A DNA stretch of 64,000 bases from Glandiceps talaboti (lineage: Eukaryota; Hemichordata; Enteropneusta; Spengelidae): positions 22,348,725 to 22,412,724 of the forward strand of contig NC_135557.1 in assembly GCF_964340395.1 (NCBI RefSeq), given 5' to 3'. Below, piece after piece: positions 37,967-51,744 of this stretch. A model generated the notes under the pieces. The model did not search any database and was not told the origin of the DNA. It saw only the letters and a list, made by a program, of their open reading frames with translations. The position numbers were made by a program, and so were the translations under genes. How positions within the stretch are numbered: position 1 is the stretch's first letter; the number at the start of each line of letters is the position of its first letter.

Positions 37967-39416
37967 AGCTAGAAGCACCAAGGCAATATGATAAAGATTT
38001 GAATGTAACTGAAGGAAATTGTTAATAAGATAGCATTATCTTTTGACACTATGATATATATTTTAGTTGAAAAATAACATTTGAAGGACCCCATGCTGTA
38101 CAAATTCGAAGTCATCGATCAAAGTATTATGTGAAACATTGACTGTTCGTTTGCAATTTATTTCGTACCATATTCCATGGTGCAGCGATGGTGTGAAAAT
38201 GTCTGTAATATTAATTTTTGTTTAGGAGTTTATGTTAAATATTATGGTGATTATAATATTACAACATAAAACGTCAAAAATGTTAACAATAGCAAAAACA
38301 AAATTCTTGCTTCTTGGGATAACAACAAATTACAATGATATGGCCGTCTCTCCAAAATTTATATTTTCAACGCTGGTCATACAATATTATCCCGCCATAA
38401 ATAATCCTAAGTTTGTTTACATAATTTTATTGTTAAATAAATTTGACACGGTCTCCATGTTATTCCAAATATTAGAACAGAGATTTGACCCTTGCTTTTC
38501 ATTTTTTTTAAATCACATATCTGTTTATCCTATTATGACTACTAAAACAATTGATGTACTTTGGGGAAGATAAGGGCTGAAAATTGAAGCAAAAAAAATG
38601 GCATATAACGAACATTATGATTTACTCGGTTGCTATGTAGTTTTGAAATGCACGGAATGTGTTTGTATAGCGGTGCATTTGACAAGGTTACCCTGGTAAC
38701 AGTGAGAAGGAAATCTGATAAAATATACACATTTCACCGTTAGTCCGCTTTGTCAAATTTTAAGAAGACATAGATTGTATGTATTATTTTATTAATTCAT
38801 TTATTTATCTGTTTATTCGTGTATTTTATTTTGGAGGAGCACTTTTAAAATGTAGAGTTACCATGCATTCAACGTTTTTTGCCTGGTAACATGATGATTG
38901 AGGGTGTCTAGTAAAATTTACACAGTTTCCCCTACGGAAGCTCGGTAAAACGCCCGCGGATCTTCGGTAGATTTTACCGACATATTTACTGGTCGGTCTG
39001 CCTGTCATGGGGAGACATTTTGAATACAGCAGAACACGTACGCTTTGAAACTAAAATCAGACAGGAAGGGGGCGCTACCTAGGCTCAACGTGAACTTTAA
39101 GATAGAGAGAATCGTTTCACGTACATTATTACAGTATGTTGAATACTTTGTTTTTCGTCATTTTTTTTGTACCAAAAGAGTCATTTCTTTGATTTTTAAC
39201 AGAAAGCGTTACTGTATATTAATAAACTGACAAGCAAACAGCAAGGTTCACAAATTTGATCTAATTACAGATACCGATGTCGAGGATGCAAATTCACTGA
39301 TTTTGTTTTCTTCCCTTGGAATGGTTGCCCCAGGCTCGTCATTATCACCGACACAACGTGAACGTCAATATAAAGTGTACTCGGAATGAATATTAAATAC
39401 ACAGAAGCTTGAAGTC

Positions 39417-40245
39417 AACTTTCTTTCATGCGACAAATGTCAAAAAGATGTCGTCAACTCTCGTTCATACGACAAATGACAAAAAGTGTCGTCAACTGTC
39501 TTCATGCTTTGAATTTAAAAAAAATCAACTACCGTTCATACTATGAATGTTAAAAAATGTCAACTATCTGTCATACGACGAATGTCAAAAAATGTCGTCA
39601 ACTATCTTCATACTATGAATTTCAAAAAGTCAACTATCTTCATACTATGAATTTCAAAAAGTCAACTATCTTTCATACTATGGACTTTTCAAAAAATGAC
39701 AACTAAGTTTGTTTCATGCCATGAAAATGTCGCCAACTTTGTATCATTCTATGAATTTCAAAAATGTCGCCAACTTGTTTCATACTATGAATTTTCATAA
39801 ATATAGTCATCTTTGTTCTACTCTATGAATTTTCAAAAAATGTCAAATTTGTATCGTTTCACCCTTCTACGAATGTCAAAAAAGTCCTCAAATTTGTTTC
39901 ATGCCATGAAATTTCAACAATGTCACCTATCATTAACATCATGAATTTCGAAAAAAAATCTTTATGAAATTTATACAATGAATTTCAAAAAAGTCGTCAA
40001 CTTTAAATTTGTTTCATCCTACGAATTCAAAAAAAGAAGTCAAATGTGTTTCATACCGTGAATTTAAAAACAATAAGTATTTTTTTACTAGATATACATT
40101 GTATGTCAAAAATATTAAGTTGCATACGACTAAAATATCAATTCTGTTTTATATTATGAATTTAAAAAAAAAATCATGTATCTTCTATACTATGAATTTC
40201 TTTCATACTGCGAATTTCACAAAGTGTCATCAACTCTGTCGTATG
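39417..40245. repeat. Degenerate ~37-bp 'CATACTATGAATTTCAAAAA' repeat
   Basis: More than 20 irregular copies of TTTCATACTATGAATTTCAA followed by AAAGTCGTCAACT over 830 bp, with decay increasing to the right. Confidence 0.88.
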
Positions 40246-42824
40246 ATAAATTAAAAAGATAAGAAATACAACTAAATGTATAAATGAACATTTTGTGTAT
40301 ATGATTGCTAACACCGAATTTAAAACATCAAGTTATAAAAAAAATTATCTTTCTTTTTCTAGTTTAAAATTATATTGATTTTCCTTTGGAAACAACGAAA
40401 TTTTCTAGCGTGTGATTAGATAGGGATGTGGTAGAGAATAGTAGAATACAATGATATATAGTTACTCATGAAAGATATTATTATAATGTTTTATGCACAC
40501 CTTAGACATGTAGATATATTTAACGACAAAGTTAGTGAAATAATCGAAAAATCACCCAAATAATAAATGGAATTTTTTTCATGGCTTTAAAAAAAGATTA
40601 TTCCAATTCCCACAGCTGAACTTAAAAGGTTCTGTATCCTCGGTATAATAAGTTCATCGTTGGCAAGTAGTGACAATTTACTTACAATCGCGTCTAAAAT
40701 CTAAAATTAATGACAATATCAGAAAGATCTAAAATCACACACTGTAAAATAATATCATTATTGTACATACAATGAGTGCCTGTGACGTCATAATGTGTTC
40801 CGATCATGGAAACACTCTATAGACATAATTAAAAACGTATGGTGTTGAACCAAACAATACTCAGTCCCTGCAAATACCGCATTTTAAAAAGCACACATAT
40901 TCGGTAAAAAAATCGTTACCTATTCATAAAATGGAGAGCAGGACTTCTAAAAGGAGAGTGCTTCTAATTGGACGTTAAATAGCGTCTCATTGATTTGAAA
41001 TTTCACAAATATTAACCTTAGAACTGATTATCGTTAGATTGAAATGGAACTACTTCTAATAAATTGAGTAAACGTCAACAAGCAGACGATCAATTTTGGC
41101 GCGATTGAGCAAACGTTGTACAGTTTAGTTAGCCTTGATTTGAAGTCTGTTTTGATGAATATGTGACGGAAAGCAAAGAATAGACTCACAGAGATGCCTG
41201 GATAATTGATTGCTTGATTCAATTCAGGGCACGTTGTTTTTGACCTCTTGATAGCAGTTTTCGTTTTACAAACATTGCACGACGAAGCGAGAAAAGCCAA
41301 ACATTGACATGAGAAAGAGTGACTTATAGACTAAGTGAAATGGGAACTCTTTCCATCTGAATCATAGTGCAATATACTTGACACTTTCAAAAATATGTGT
41401 CGTTCGAATGTTTGGCATGTCGTTTGAAAGTTTGCCTCCAATAACTTGAAAACTGTCGTCAAAATTGATATGCCTGACAGCTGAAAGTTGTCAAATTAAA
41501 ATCTGTCAACAATTTGAAAATTGTCAAAAATTCTTCTGCTTGAAGGAAATGTTTCTTTAGATTTTGACGTGATTTTCCTTTTCAATTGCACAATATTAAT
41601 ATAACGAAAAAACTTCCGATGGGTGAAAAATGCAGTTAAATTTTCCCGCCAATAAGCTGAACACCGTGCTGTCGTCAAAATTTTTCAATATATAAAGTCT
41701 GTGCCTGACAGCCGTGCTTGACATATATCTTTACAGTATTCATATTTTACACTTGCAGTCGTAAATAAAGTAATGCCGACGTCATGTTTATAAATACTAT
41801 CGTCAAAAAATTAAGCTCTTGGATGATTTAAAAAAAAATATTCAGTGTCTGCACTTTACTGTATGTTCTACTTATTATTTTTGGCATTTTTATAACGAAA
41901 TTTCTCCTCAGAGTTGACAAAATTATTAAAACCAAGAAGATTCTAAATTCTATGACGAGATAATTGACGGTGATCAGAAAACCAACTTTTCGGTAATGGC
42001 ATGATTGATACGAATTACTGACAATTACAATTTTGATCCAGCGTTGTGTTGAAATATATGAATGTTGATGTGAACTTGTATCCGATGCTAGCTTATATGT
42101 GTCTAGTATGGTATATCAGTCTCATTTTGTTCAGAGAGATTATAATACAAGAACAAAAAGTGCACAACTAAGACAATATCCGTTCATTTCCTAGGAAATT
42201 GTCTGCAATATTACAACTTTCCCTACAGTAATTACAAAAGAATAGATACCAAGACTCGGTCCTTCCGCTTTCAAATTTTGTTCTGATCCGGTGAACATTG
42301 TCGGCCGCCTTTTCAATGTTCCTCTCTATTATCAATTAACCCGTTTAGTGAAGATCCAAGAGACGAACTCGATTTGGCTTTCATCACTTTTATTTAATTA
42401 ACTACTAAGAGGGTCTGATGTTACACTCATTTACGTTCTGTCTCAAATTCCCGCCAAGCGGCACCCGTGCCGTGCTCCCCTATCTCTCCCTACCTAAATA
42501 CTAACGGATCCGATCTTTGGTATAGGTTTTAATCCGAGTTTCGCACAGCTATCACCTAAAACTCTGCACTTAACTAAAAGGGTGTTAACATTTTCAAGAA
42601 ATTCTTCTTTTTGTGTGTTTGTTTATGATTAAAGGCAAATGTATATCAAAGTAATGAATATACAATCGCAAATGAACGCGAAATTCAGAAAATATATCTA
42701 AAGTATGTTTGACATCATCTTTGTGCCAGAGGTTTTGGGGTGTTAACGTCAATATTCTCTCATCATATGATGCAGTGTATATATCGTATTAGTATTTGCC
42801 TAAAACTGCAGTTCAAGTGTTCAC

Positions 42825-42893
42825 ATCACTCGACCTGTGAAGGGCCTACTGCTATCCGTTTCACTCGACTTGTGGAGGGCCTACTGCTATCCG
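42825..42893. repeat. Short direct repeat, ~37 bp x 2
   Basis: CACTCGACCTGTGAAGGGCC continuing TACTGCTATCCG is followed at once by CACTCGACTTGTGGAGGGCC and TACTGCTATCCG. Confidence 0.85.
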
Positions 42894-45554
42894 ATTTGAG
42901 GACGGCTGACTGCTAAAATATGTGAATGTCAGCTTTACAAAGAAACCAGTAAGAGTGCATGCTATGCATCCACTCCACAGACTGACAAACTTGAGTGGGA
43001 TTTGGAGAACTTCTCTTGGAGTGTTTTTTTATCCATTGTACAAATGTTTTCAAGTCCTATTCCAATATGTTTGTACCAACACATAGAATTGTCTTACGAT
43101 TGATCATTAGTACCTCGTTCCCCCTTCCCCCGTGGGGGACGGGGTAAGGGTTATGCAAACAAATTGCTTTCAAGACTGTAACGTTTGGCCATGTACACAT
43201 TTTTATCACTTGAAATTTGTTATCCAAAATGAGGGATGGTGGTGCTTTTAAATAACACATTTTCCCTTGTTAGACAAAATTCTAATATTAAGATTTTAAA
43301 GTTTGTGCACATTAAGAAGCATTGTTGTCATATCAATTGCTGAATATCATCTTTAACGAGGAATTTCATAAGTTTTATTATAAAACACATAATTATTTTT
43401 TATTATTGTGAATTTCTACAATATTGTGTATTTTTGCGACCTGTTTTCAGCCACTTATCACTTCACGTCCGGTGTTTTGTTCATGTTCACTGCAAAAAGA
43501 CATTCGTCATTGCTCGTACGAGAGAGTTGAAATGTTGTGCATATTTAGTAAGTTAGGGGGTACCGCTAGAATGGAAGGATCCCCTTTCATGGCCAAGATA
43601 ATCAAATTATGAGTAAATGGAAGAACGGGGAAACAGATTATGGATTTTCTTTCCTTTATTTTTATTGGATTAAACACGCTGCTGATCTTTGACTTGTGTA
43701 GTGATATCTGGAAGCTAAAGAAATCTGTACAACCGCACAGAGAGACTGTTTAGAATGAGTGCAAAAAAGCGTACACCTGTGTTTCCATTTAAAATAAAGT
43801 TTTGCCGCCAGCTAGAAATTCAACTTCGAAATACTGTACAAAGTCAGAAAAGTTAACTAAGTGCGGTAAAATAACAAAGTTTTGAACTGGTTTGAATTGG
43901 AGTAAAGCATCAGACTTGGTACTCACAACTCTTCGACGTCACTATATCTAATTTGGCGCCAAAAGCTACCAGACGATAGTAAATTTCGTGCAATAACCGT
44001 GTCATTTCTCAGGTAACCAAATACAGACTTAAACTTTGAACGCTGCTCTTGAACTATTAGGTTTGTTGCCACTATGACACATTTCCTTTCCATGTTTAAT
44101 TTTTATTTTTAAAAAAGATTCAAATTTGATTTTGAATACACTTTCGATACACTTTAGGCATCTGAGTAACAGTTTTGATTTCATTTTCCACCAGTTAGCT
44201 AATAACAACCGTTACTGTATTATTCACCAGTAGGGTTACGTTCGTGACTTGAAATCTGAGAATGCAAAATATATGAAATTGAAATCTATCATCCGCTAGG
44301 TAAATGTCTGTTCCCGCCAAATCTGCTCATTTTGACGACATGTGTCGTGATGTAGAAATGCACAAAATTCTAAGGATAAAACAATTTTGTTACATTGTAA
44401 CCATACACCATGGCTTCTGGGTCTTTTCTAAATTGAGTTTCTCCAATACATTACCCCCGATTTGATTTGCGTGGTTTACACGGGGTCAAAATAGAATTTC
44501 CCGTTGTTGTCGAAGTCTTTAAGTTTCAAGGCTCGTGTCCACTCCCATTATCTTGGATAAAGAGCAAACAACACAAGACATCATATATAGTAGTGATATA
44601 CGCTGTTGTAGTAAGCCAAACTCAAGTCTTTATAAGTCTTACATTTCCTATTTCATCTTTTGCACATATACATACTGTCGTGCTAAGTTGATTGCATCAA
44701 AATAAGCCTATAACATCGGATAAAACGTTTAATTTCATTCTAGATTTTTTTTACTTAAAATAGAACACGTGGATCAAATAATAACATTACCAAAGTATGA
44801 TATAATTACACTAGATCATTGAATACTAATCAACGTAAGTTTTGGCAGCAGTTCGATACTTTTTATTTGACCCTAAACTGACGAATTTGTCCCATAAATG
44901 TGTACGTGTTAATGTTGCAGGGGGAGATGGGTGCGATATCTTGCATCTATAAATTAGCATATAAGAAATATATATTTCTTCGTTCGACCGAAGTGCGCTG
45001 TGACAAACCTTCAGGTGTAATTATGAAAGTAAGAATGCAGTCAGTGACGACGATAATGAGGAACGCTATACTATTATAGAAAAAGTGATGTCGTAAGAAA
45101 CGACCCTGAAGTAAAAGTTAAACAGATAATTTCAAGGTCTCGTTGCAGTATTTTAGACCAAACCTAGAAACAAACGATCAATGATATTCTTGTTATTATA
45201 AAATGACTAAAAATTCCAAAGTTTATCTCAAGTTAAGCGGCTACAATCAGTAAGGTTACTTTCTTTTTGTAATTACTGAGAATGGGTTTAACTAATTTAT
45301 TTCTGAGGCATATTCAACGTTACAACATTTAATTATTATCAATAATTAAGGAAAGCCTCGTTCTCATGTTTGTGTTGGACTTTATCAATAAACATTCGGG
45401 ATGAAGTATGTGTATAAAGTATGAACTATGACCTTTTAGATAAAACAATACAATTAAAATGTTGTCAATGTTAGTATTAATATTTAAATTTTGTCTTTGA
45501 CCTCTATTATTCGTTGAAGTCAAACTCCGTAGTCATACACATTATTTTTATGTG

Positions 45555-46625
45555 CAGTGAACTAGCTTTCAAATTGCACAAGTCCTAACTCAGTGTACTA
45601 GCTATCAAATTGTACACGTCCTAACTCTGTGTAATAGCTATCAAATTACACACGTCCTAACTCAGTGTAGTAGCTATCAAACTGTACACGTCCTAACTCT
45701 GTGTAATAGCTATCAAATTACACACGTCCTAACTCAGTGTAGTAGCTATCAAACTGTACACGTCCTAACTCTATGTACTAGCTATCAAATTGTACACGTC
45801 CTAACTCTGTGTACTAGCTATCAAACTGTACACGTCCTAACTCTGTGTACTAGCTATCAAACTGTACACGTCCTAACTCAGTGTACTAGGTATCAAATTG
45901 TACACGTCCTAACTCTGTGTACTAGCTATCAAACTGTACACGTCCTAACTCTGTGTACTAGCTATCAAACTGTACACGTCCTAACTCTGTGTACTAGCTA
46001 TCAAATTGTACACGTCCTAACTCTGTGTACTAGCTATCAAACTGTACACGTCCTAAGTCTGTGTACTAGCTATCAAACTGTACACGTCCTAACTCTGTGT
46101 ACTAGCTATCAAACTGTACACGTCCTAACTCAGTGTACTAGGTATCAAACTGTACACGTCCTAACTCTTTGTACTAGCTATCAAATTGTACACGTCCTAA
46201 CTCTGTGTACTAGCTATCAAACTGTACACGTCCTAACTCTGTGTACTAGCTATCAAACTGTACACGTCCTAACTCTGTGTACTAGCTATCAAACTGTACA
46301 CGTCCTAACTCTGTGTACTAGCTATCAAACTGTACACGTCCTAACTCAGTGTACTAGGTATCAAACTGTACACGTCCTAACTCTTTGTACTAGCTATCAA
46401 ATTGTACACGTCCTAACTCAGTGTACTAGCTATCAAATTGTACACGTCCTAACTCTTTGTACTAGCTATCAAATTGTACACGTCCTAACTCAGTGTACTA
46501 GGTATCAAACTGTACACGTCCTAACTCTGTGTAGCTATCAAATTGTACACGTCCTAACTCAGTGTATTAGGTATCGAATTGTACACGTCCTGACTCTCTG
46601 TACTTGCTATCAAATTGTATAAGTC
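45555..46625. repeat. 36-bp minisatellite, ~1.07 kb, about 29 copies
   Basis: The unit is CTAACTCTGTGTACTAGCTA followed by TCAAACTGTACACGTC. Frequent variants are CTCAGTG, AAATTG, TTTGTAC and TAGGTA. On the left, a two-unit block (TCTGTGTAATAG...ATTACACACG / TCAGTGTAGTAG...CTGTACACG) is repeated as a dimer, so part of the array expanded by two units at a time. A one-off shorter unit occurs near 46525. Confidence 0.97.
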
Positions 46626-47449
46626 CAAAGCCTGTAGTCGTACACGAGGTTAATTTTCTGATAAAGAGTGGCTTTCCAACCTTCACAAGACCAACGTTAC
46701 TCTGATAAGATTTGATTAACCTTTTCCTGAAGTCTACAGTGTAGCAGTAAACGTTCTTCAATCTTAGCTAATTTACCATCATTTGTCGGTGCAACATTCT
46801 CTTCTTCATTTCAATAACGTCTTTGCCTACATTTTCCTTTTGAACGACCCCGACTTTTGTGGCTAATTGTTGGTAGTATTGAAAACACGCCAGGTAGTGT
46901 TAGAGTATTAGCATTTAAGTGCTCTTCTGTGAACGGTGTCATTTTTCACGATTTCATGAAAGGTTGCCCGGGGCATTGCTTCTATGACAGGGTTTTGAAC
47001 TGTATTATGTTGATTTCCCGCCTAATGGATACACGAACCAGAGCGACGCCGACATGAAATTCAACAATTTGGAGGAAAATTGGAAATTTCCTCGAGAATT
47101 TCCAGAACACTTTCCGTTTACATGGCGCGAAAGGAAATCTGCCGACACAAGGAAAGTTGAAATGAATGTTGCTGTCTGTTTCATTCACCTTCACTCATAG
47201 TCATGATAATTCGCGCCATTCACAAAAAAAAGGATTACTTCCCAGGAACAAAATAGCGGAACTGTTTTCAGAAGGAGATATTTAGCAAAAAGAGAAATAA
47301 ATCGAAGGCGAAAAGGGAACCGCTGTTTACTGTTATTGGGCGATATTCTGACTCGAACACTATTCTAAATATTTCTATAGAAGTGTGGTATCCCATAGGA
47401 TACAAATTGACTAAAATTGTTGTAAACGTTTAACCTATTGGCCCAGTAT

Positions 47450-47710
47450 TATTTAACCTCTTGCCCCGCCATTTTTTAAAAAAAATTGTCGCGCCGTTTT
47501 AAAGCTTTTGCCGTGTCATTGCTTAAATTTTAACCGCGCCCCTTTTAAGCTGTTGTTGCGATATTTCTAAAACATTTAAAGTGTCATTTTTGAAACTTTT
47601 ACTGCGACATTTAAAATACTTTCACCATGCAATTTGTGAAAATGTTGCGTCACAATTTTTGAAACGTTTACCGCGCCTTTTAAAACTATTTTAGTACTGT
47701 CATTTTAAAA
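47450..47710. repeat. Degenerate ~30-bp repeat (CCGCGCC/TTTTAAAAC type)
   Basis: Pieces such as CGCGCCGTTTTAAAGCTTTT, ACCGCGCCCCTTTTAAGC and ACCGCGCCTTTTAAAAC recur roughly every 30 bp. Highly diverged, so the limits are approximate. Confidence 0.65.
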
Positions 47711-48705
47711 TCCAGCTAGGAATTTATTCTACAACGTCGTGTCACCATACCAGCTTTGACATATGTGCTTTGCTACTTCTTACCAAATGTTTAATGTTGG
47801 ATTGCAAAGCTCCTGTACTTACTCAATCTTAGACATTTCCTCTACCATAACCAGGAAGTGGACATCTTTCGTGATCGAAACAAATATCCGTAGAGTCAAA
47901 ACAAGGAAATCTTAAGTTACATAAAAAAGGAAAGGTGTATAAACCTAGAACGCGATGTAACAATGTTGCATTACCCAATCAGATTTCATTACGTGTCTTA
48001 GCCACCATGTTGGACTCCACACAGGTCCTTCTCTGTAATTTCCTTCACTGTTTCCTGTTGGCATTGCTGACTTGTTGTATGACATTGAGCAGGACAGAGG
48101 TCATTAGGAGTGAAGTTGTTGCCATAGAAACTACAATCTATCTTCATCAGTAGAGTATTAAATATGCTATCTTAATTAAGTATCAATTTGTGCCAATTGT
48201 CGTCAACTTTCAGGCAAGATGAGATTTTTTTGGCAATAATCTAACACAAAACATGTCTTTTGGCTGCATTCGTCTAACGTATTATAAAAAGCTTCCAATT
48301 AATTTTTACCAATTTAAAATACCAATAATAGTATCATTCAAATACGGGTCATACGTTTTGTAACAATTCGTATTATTTTATTATTTTAGCACGGCGTGTA
48401 ATTGTTATCATGAAATCATAAAGTACACGCGTGGATGAAAATAGATTCGAACATATAAAAGACATGATTATGAACACATATTCTTTGGTTACTACTATAA
48501 TTAAGAGGTTAAAGGTCACTAGAAAACAGAACTTCGAACAGCGGTACCTTGATATTGCGCAATAAGCCATGTTTTTAAAAAAATAATTTTGTGACATCAT
48601 ATACCTTTGTGATAAAACCCTTAGGGGCAGGTTTAATGTTATTGGTCTTTATCATCATGATCACAATGACAATTATGTTGAACATTTCTCGTCGTTATCT
48701 TGCAG

Positions 48706-49223
48706 GTAGTGGACAAATTCAACTGTGGCAGTTTCTTCTGGAATTATTATCAGACAGTAGCAACGCTCACTGTATAACATGGGAAGGCACCAACGGAGAA
48801 TTCAAACTAACTGACCCGGATGAAGTTGCTCGACGTTGGGGAGAACGTAAAAGTAAACCAAACATGAATTATGACAAACTGAGTCGAGCTTTACGCTACT
48901 ATTATGATAAGAACATTATGACCAAAGTACATGGAAAGCGATACGCATACAAATATGATTTTGCAGGACTTGCACAACAAATGCAGATGCATTCTGACCC
49001 AACGGCATATAAATACCAATCGGACTTTTCCTATCTACCGGGTTATGCACACGGCCCGAAACTCAACTTTGTTGGAACACCAATCGCCACTTCGTCCACA
49101 GGTTTGTTTGCATCGCCAACCTCGTACTGGTCCTCGCCCGCGGCGCCAAACATGTACCCGAATAGTCACGTGACACACCACCCTAGTCACATGTCGCCGC
49201 ATATTGGATCATACTATGGCTGA
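48706..49223 (+). CDS. ERG/FLI1-like: ERG/FLI1-like gene 1, terminal exon with ETS DNA-binding domain
   Basis: The last exon encodes a sequence-specific transcription factor domain that, in this family, binds GGAA-core sites in the nucleus. The acceptor is TTATCTTGCAG. The first two bases complete Gly from the 48-nt exon, giving GSGQIQLWQ. The ETS winged-helix domain occupies about 48717-48962: [11 protein letters not shown] (helix 1), [39 protein letters not shown] with the two recognition-helix arginines, then [19 protein letters not shown]. This is nearly residue-for-residue vertebrate ERG/FLI1. The tail keeps the family landmarks: YKY near the start, YW.SP, MYP, and terminal GSYYG before a TGA stop. 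Oddity: the domain ends KYDF where gene 2 and vertebrate ERG/FLI1 have KFDF. The open frame upstream of 48706 is intron. A CRE-like TGACGTCA begins at the stop codon. Confidence 0.98.
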
Positions 49224-49793
49224 CGTCATTCAGACTATGTCAGTGTATTGTAGCTGAACTGGAGGACATACCAAACCATTACTTGTAAAGTTCAAGTTGA
49301 CTGCCGATAGAGTTTTGGAAATCAGAATCAAATCAGAATTCGGGATGGGACGGCACAGCATAATTTTGATTTTTGATCAATATTAACATATTTTCGATAT
49401 GATTTAATATTCTTTAATTTATTCCGAAATATGGTTACCAGGACGTAAGCAACTTGCTTTGTTCTATACCATTACATTATAGCTACTCTATAGCAGCAAA
49501 ATACAGTTACCCTTTTACGGCATCATCACAATAGAGCCGTTTTACGACACATACCTACCATTAATTGACTGTATGGCTGTCTGAAGGACTTGCTGCAATA
49601 TTTAGTCATACAGCTTATTTGCATGAATATGCTTCCTGTCAATTTTAGATAAAAATGTACTGACTTGAAAAGTCTTTCATGATAAGAAATGTGAAAGTTT
49701 CCAATGCATCATACCTGGCGATGTTGTATAGTTGTAGACTTTTTGTACTTCCCGTCTGCAAAGGCATTATATAAGAAGCAGTTATATAAAAAG

Positions 49794-49837
<44 letters not shown>

Positions 49838-49858
49838 AATAACAACAACAACAACAAT
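49794..49858. repeat. (CAA)n microsatellite
   Basis: About 20 CAA units with a short AATAAT interruption, probably within the 3' UTR of gene 1. Confidence 0.95.
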
Positions 49859-50961
49859 TAATGCATTTGATACTGGAAAATGTTTTATGATTTTGAAATA
49901 GTTGAAATTTACTAAGTTTTGTATTGTCAACACAAAAGAGTAGAATTTGTACACCTTTTGTCTCAATTCATTCCTTGAATGGTTAAATCATTGGATGTTT
50001 TACGACTGAGAGAGTGGAAACAACAGGAGATTTTTAAATTATATATTCAGATTACAAGCATGTCACGTGGCCCCATTACAATATTAATTATGTATTTGTA
50101 CCAGATGTACCGCTGGTAATGTATTTAGATAAACAGGCTTAGCAGTATACACAAACACGAGTGTCGATTAGCCATATGATTTTACTGGGTGGGTAATATA
50201 ACTTATATGTGACCTTTCGAAAGGTAAGATGTATAACCTGGAAGTCAATATTCAGATATATAGCGCTGGATTTCTATTTGTCAGGCATTATCAATGACCA
50301 GTTTGCATAGCCAGTATAACCACATAAACATAAAACCCAGTAACTATAAAAGACAAAACATTTGTGGCATGACTAAGATATGGTTCTACGTCCTATGTTT
50401 GCGGAGAAACAAGAATATTGATCTATCAGTACACAACCGGTCGTGCGATATTGAGGAAGTTTTTACGTGTAAATTTATGTTCAGTTACTTTTCGACTATG
50501 GTCACGCCCATTGTTGTCTTTATTTTTCAACTTGCAACTAGGCAGACATTAATTAGCATGTTTTAAGAATTCATTAATCTTTCATCAGATTACTATTAAT
50601 TTATTGTTTATAAGTGGAAATTTTTTAGTTCCTTCTTACCATATCCCTACAAGTACCAGGATGTGTGACCTTTAGGTCAAAATTAAACTGTATTTGTCAT
50701 TATTGTTATTTATTGAAAGGTCACAATATATAGACTATACCCTTGTCAAGCTGTCGACATGAACATTTTGTATCACGTTGTGACCATGGAGTAGACCCTT
50801 TCTGTTTTGAGATGAGTTGAAAAACACGATGTACATTCATTTACGTTTATAGCCAGGATGATAAAATAGAATCATGTTTGTATTTAAATGTAAATCATTA
50901 GCTTTATTGATAGATTTCTGAGGTTGAACTTTTATTCATTATCTTTGTTGTCAAAATTGTC

Positions 50962-50967
50962 AATAAA
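50962..50967 (+). terminator. Candidate poly(A) signal of gene 1
   Basis: The first canonical AATAAA on the + strand after the gene 1 stop codon, inside GTCAATAAAACG. It would give a 3' UTR of about 1.75 kb ending just before the microsatellite. Variant signals upstream could be used instead. Confidence 0.35.
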
Positions 50968-50992
50968 ACGATAAACGTTTGAACAAACATCT

Positions 50993-51501
50993 GTGTATGT
51001 ATGTATGTATGTATGTATGTATGTATGTATGTATGTATGTATGTATGTATGTATGTATGTATGTATGTATGTATGTATGTATGATGTATGTATGTATGTA
51101 TGTATGTATGTATGTATGTATGTATGTATGTATGTATGTATGTATGTATGTATGTATGTATGATGTATGTATGTATGTATGTATGTATGTATGTATGTAT
51201 GTATGTATGTATGTATGTATGTATGTATGTATGTACGTACGTACGTACGTACGTATGCCTGCCTGCTAGTCTGCCTGTTTGTTTGTTTGTTTGTTTGTTT
51301 GTACGTACGCACGTGAGTGCGTGCGTGCGTGCGTTCGTTCGTAAACATATACATACGTATACATGCATACACACATACATGCACACACATACATACACAC
51401 ATGCATGCATGCATACATACATACATACATACATACATACATACATACATACATACATACATACATGTATACATACATACATACATACATACATACATAC
51501 A

Positions 51502-51535
<34 letters not shown>

Positions 51536-51568
51536 CATACATACATACATCATACATACATACATACA

Positions 51569-51602
<34 letters not shown>

Positions 51603-51744
51603 CATACATACATACATCATACATATGTACATACATGCATATACATGTACATACATACATACATACATACATACATACATACATACATACATACATACAT
51701 ACATACATACATACATACATACATACATACATACATACATACAT
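50993..51744. repeat. 750-bp tetranucleotide palindrome: (TATG)n ... (CATA)n
   Basis: From 50993 to about 51232 the sequence is (TATG)n with two ATG slips. It passes through short (TACG)n, CCTG, (TTTG)n, (GTGC)n and TTCG blocks, then becomes (CATA)n from about 51410 to 51744. The two long arms are complementary, so the strand can fold back on itself. Frames of up to 278 residues on both strands are repeat read-through. Confidence 0.97.

Larger units (their letters stand above)
17150..48705 (+). other. Intron of gene 1, about 31.6 kb
   Basis: Bounded by the donor GTAAGT and the acceptor ending TTATCTTGCAG. It contains at least ten unrelated tandem arrays, a 339-bp palindrome and several microsatellites, all listed separately. 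Stretches with no supported gene or repeat include 21010-22550, 25930-27117, 29000-30390, 31000-33780, 34036-36200, 40246-45554 (only a short direct repeat near 42825-42893) and 47711-48705. A few short ORFs with leader-like sequence occur (24262, 29009, 31793), but none is recognisable. Confidence 0.8.

Noticed and set aside
45555-46625. CRISPR-like appearance of the 36-bp array
   Set aside because: Units are directly adjacent with no unique spacers, and the genome is eukaryotic; this is a minisatellite. The same holds for the 27- and 67-bp arrays.
48591-48705. Upstream open frame with a hydrophobic segment before the ETS domain of gene 1
   Set aside because: This is intron sequence: a consensus acceptor at 48705 joins in phase with the 48-nt exon and reproduces the family sequence GSGQIQLWQ.
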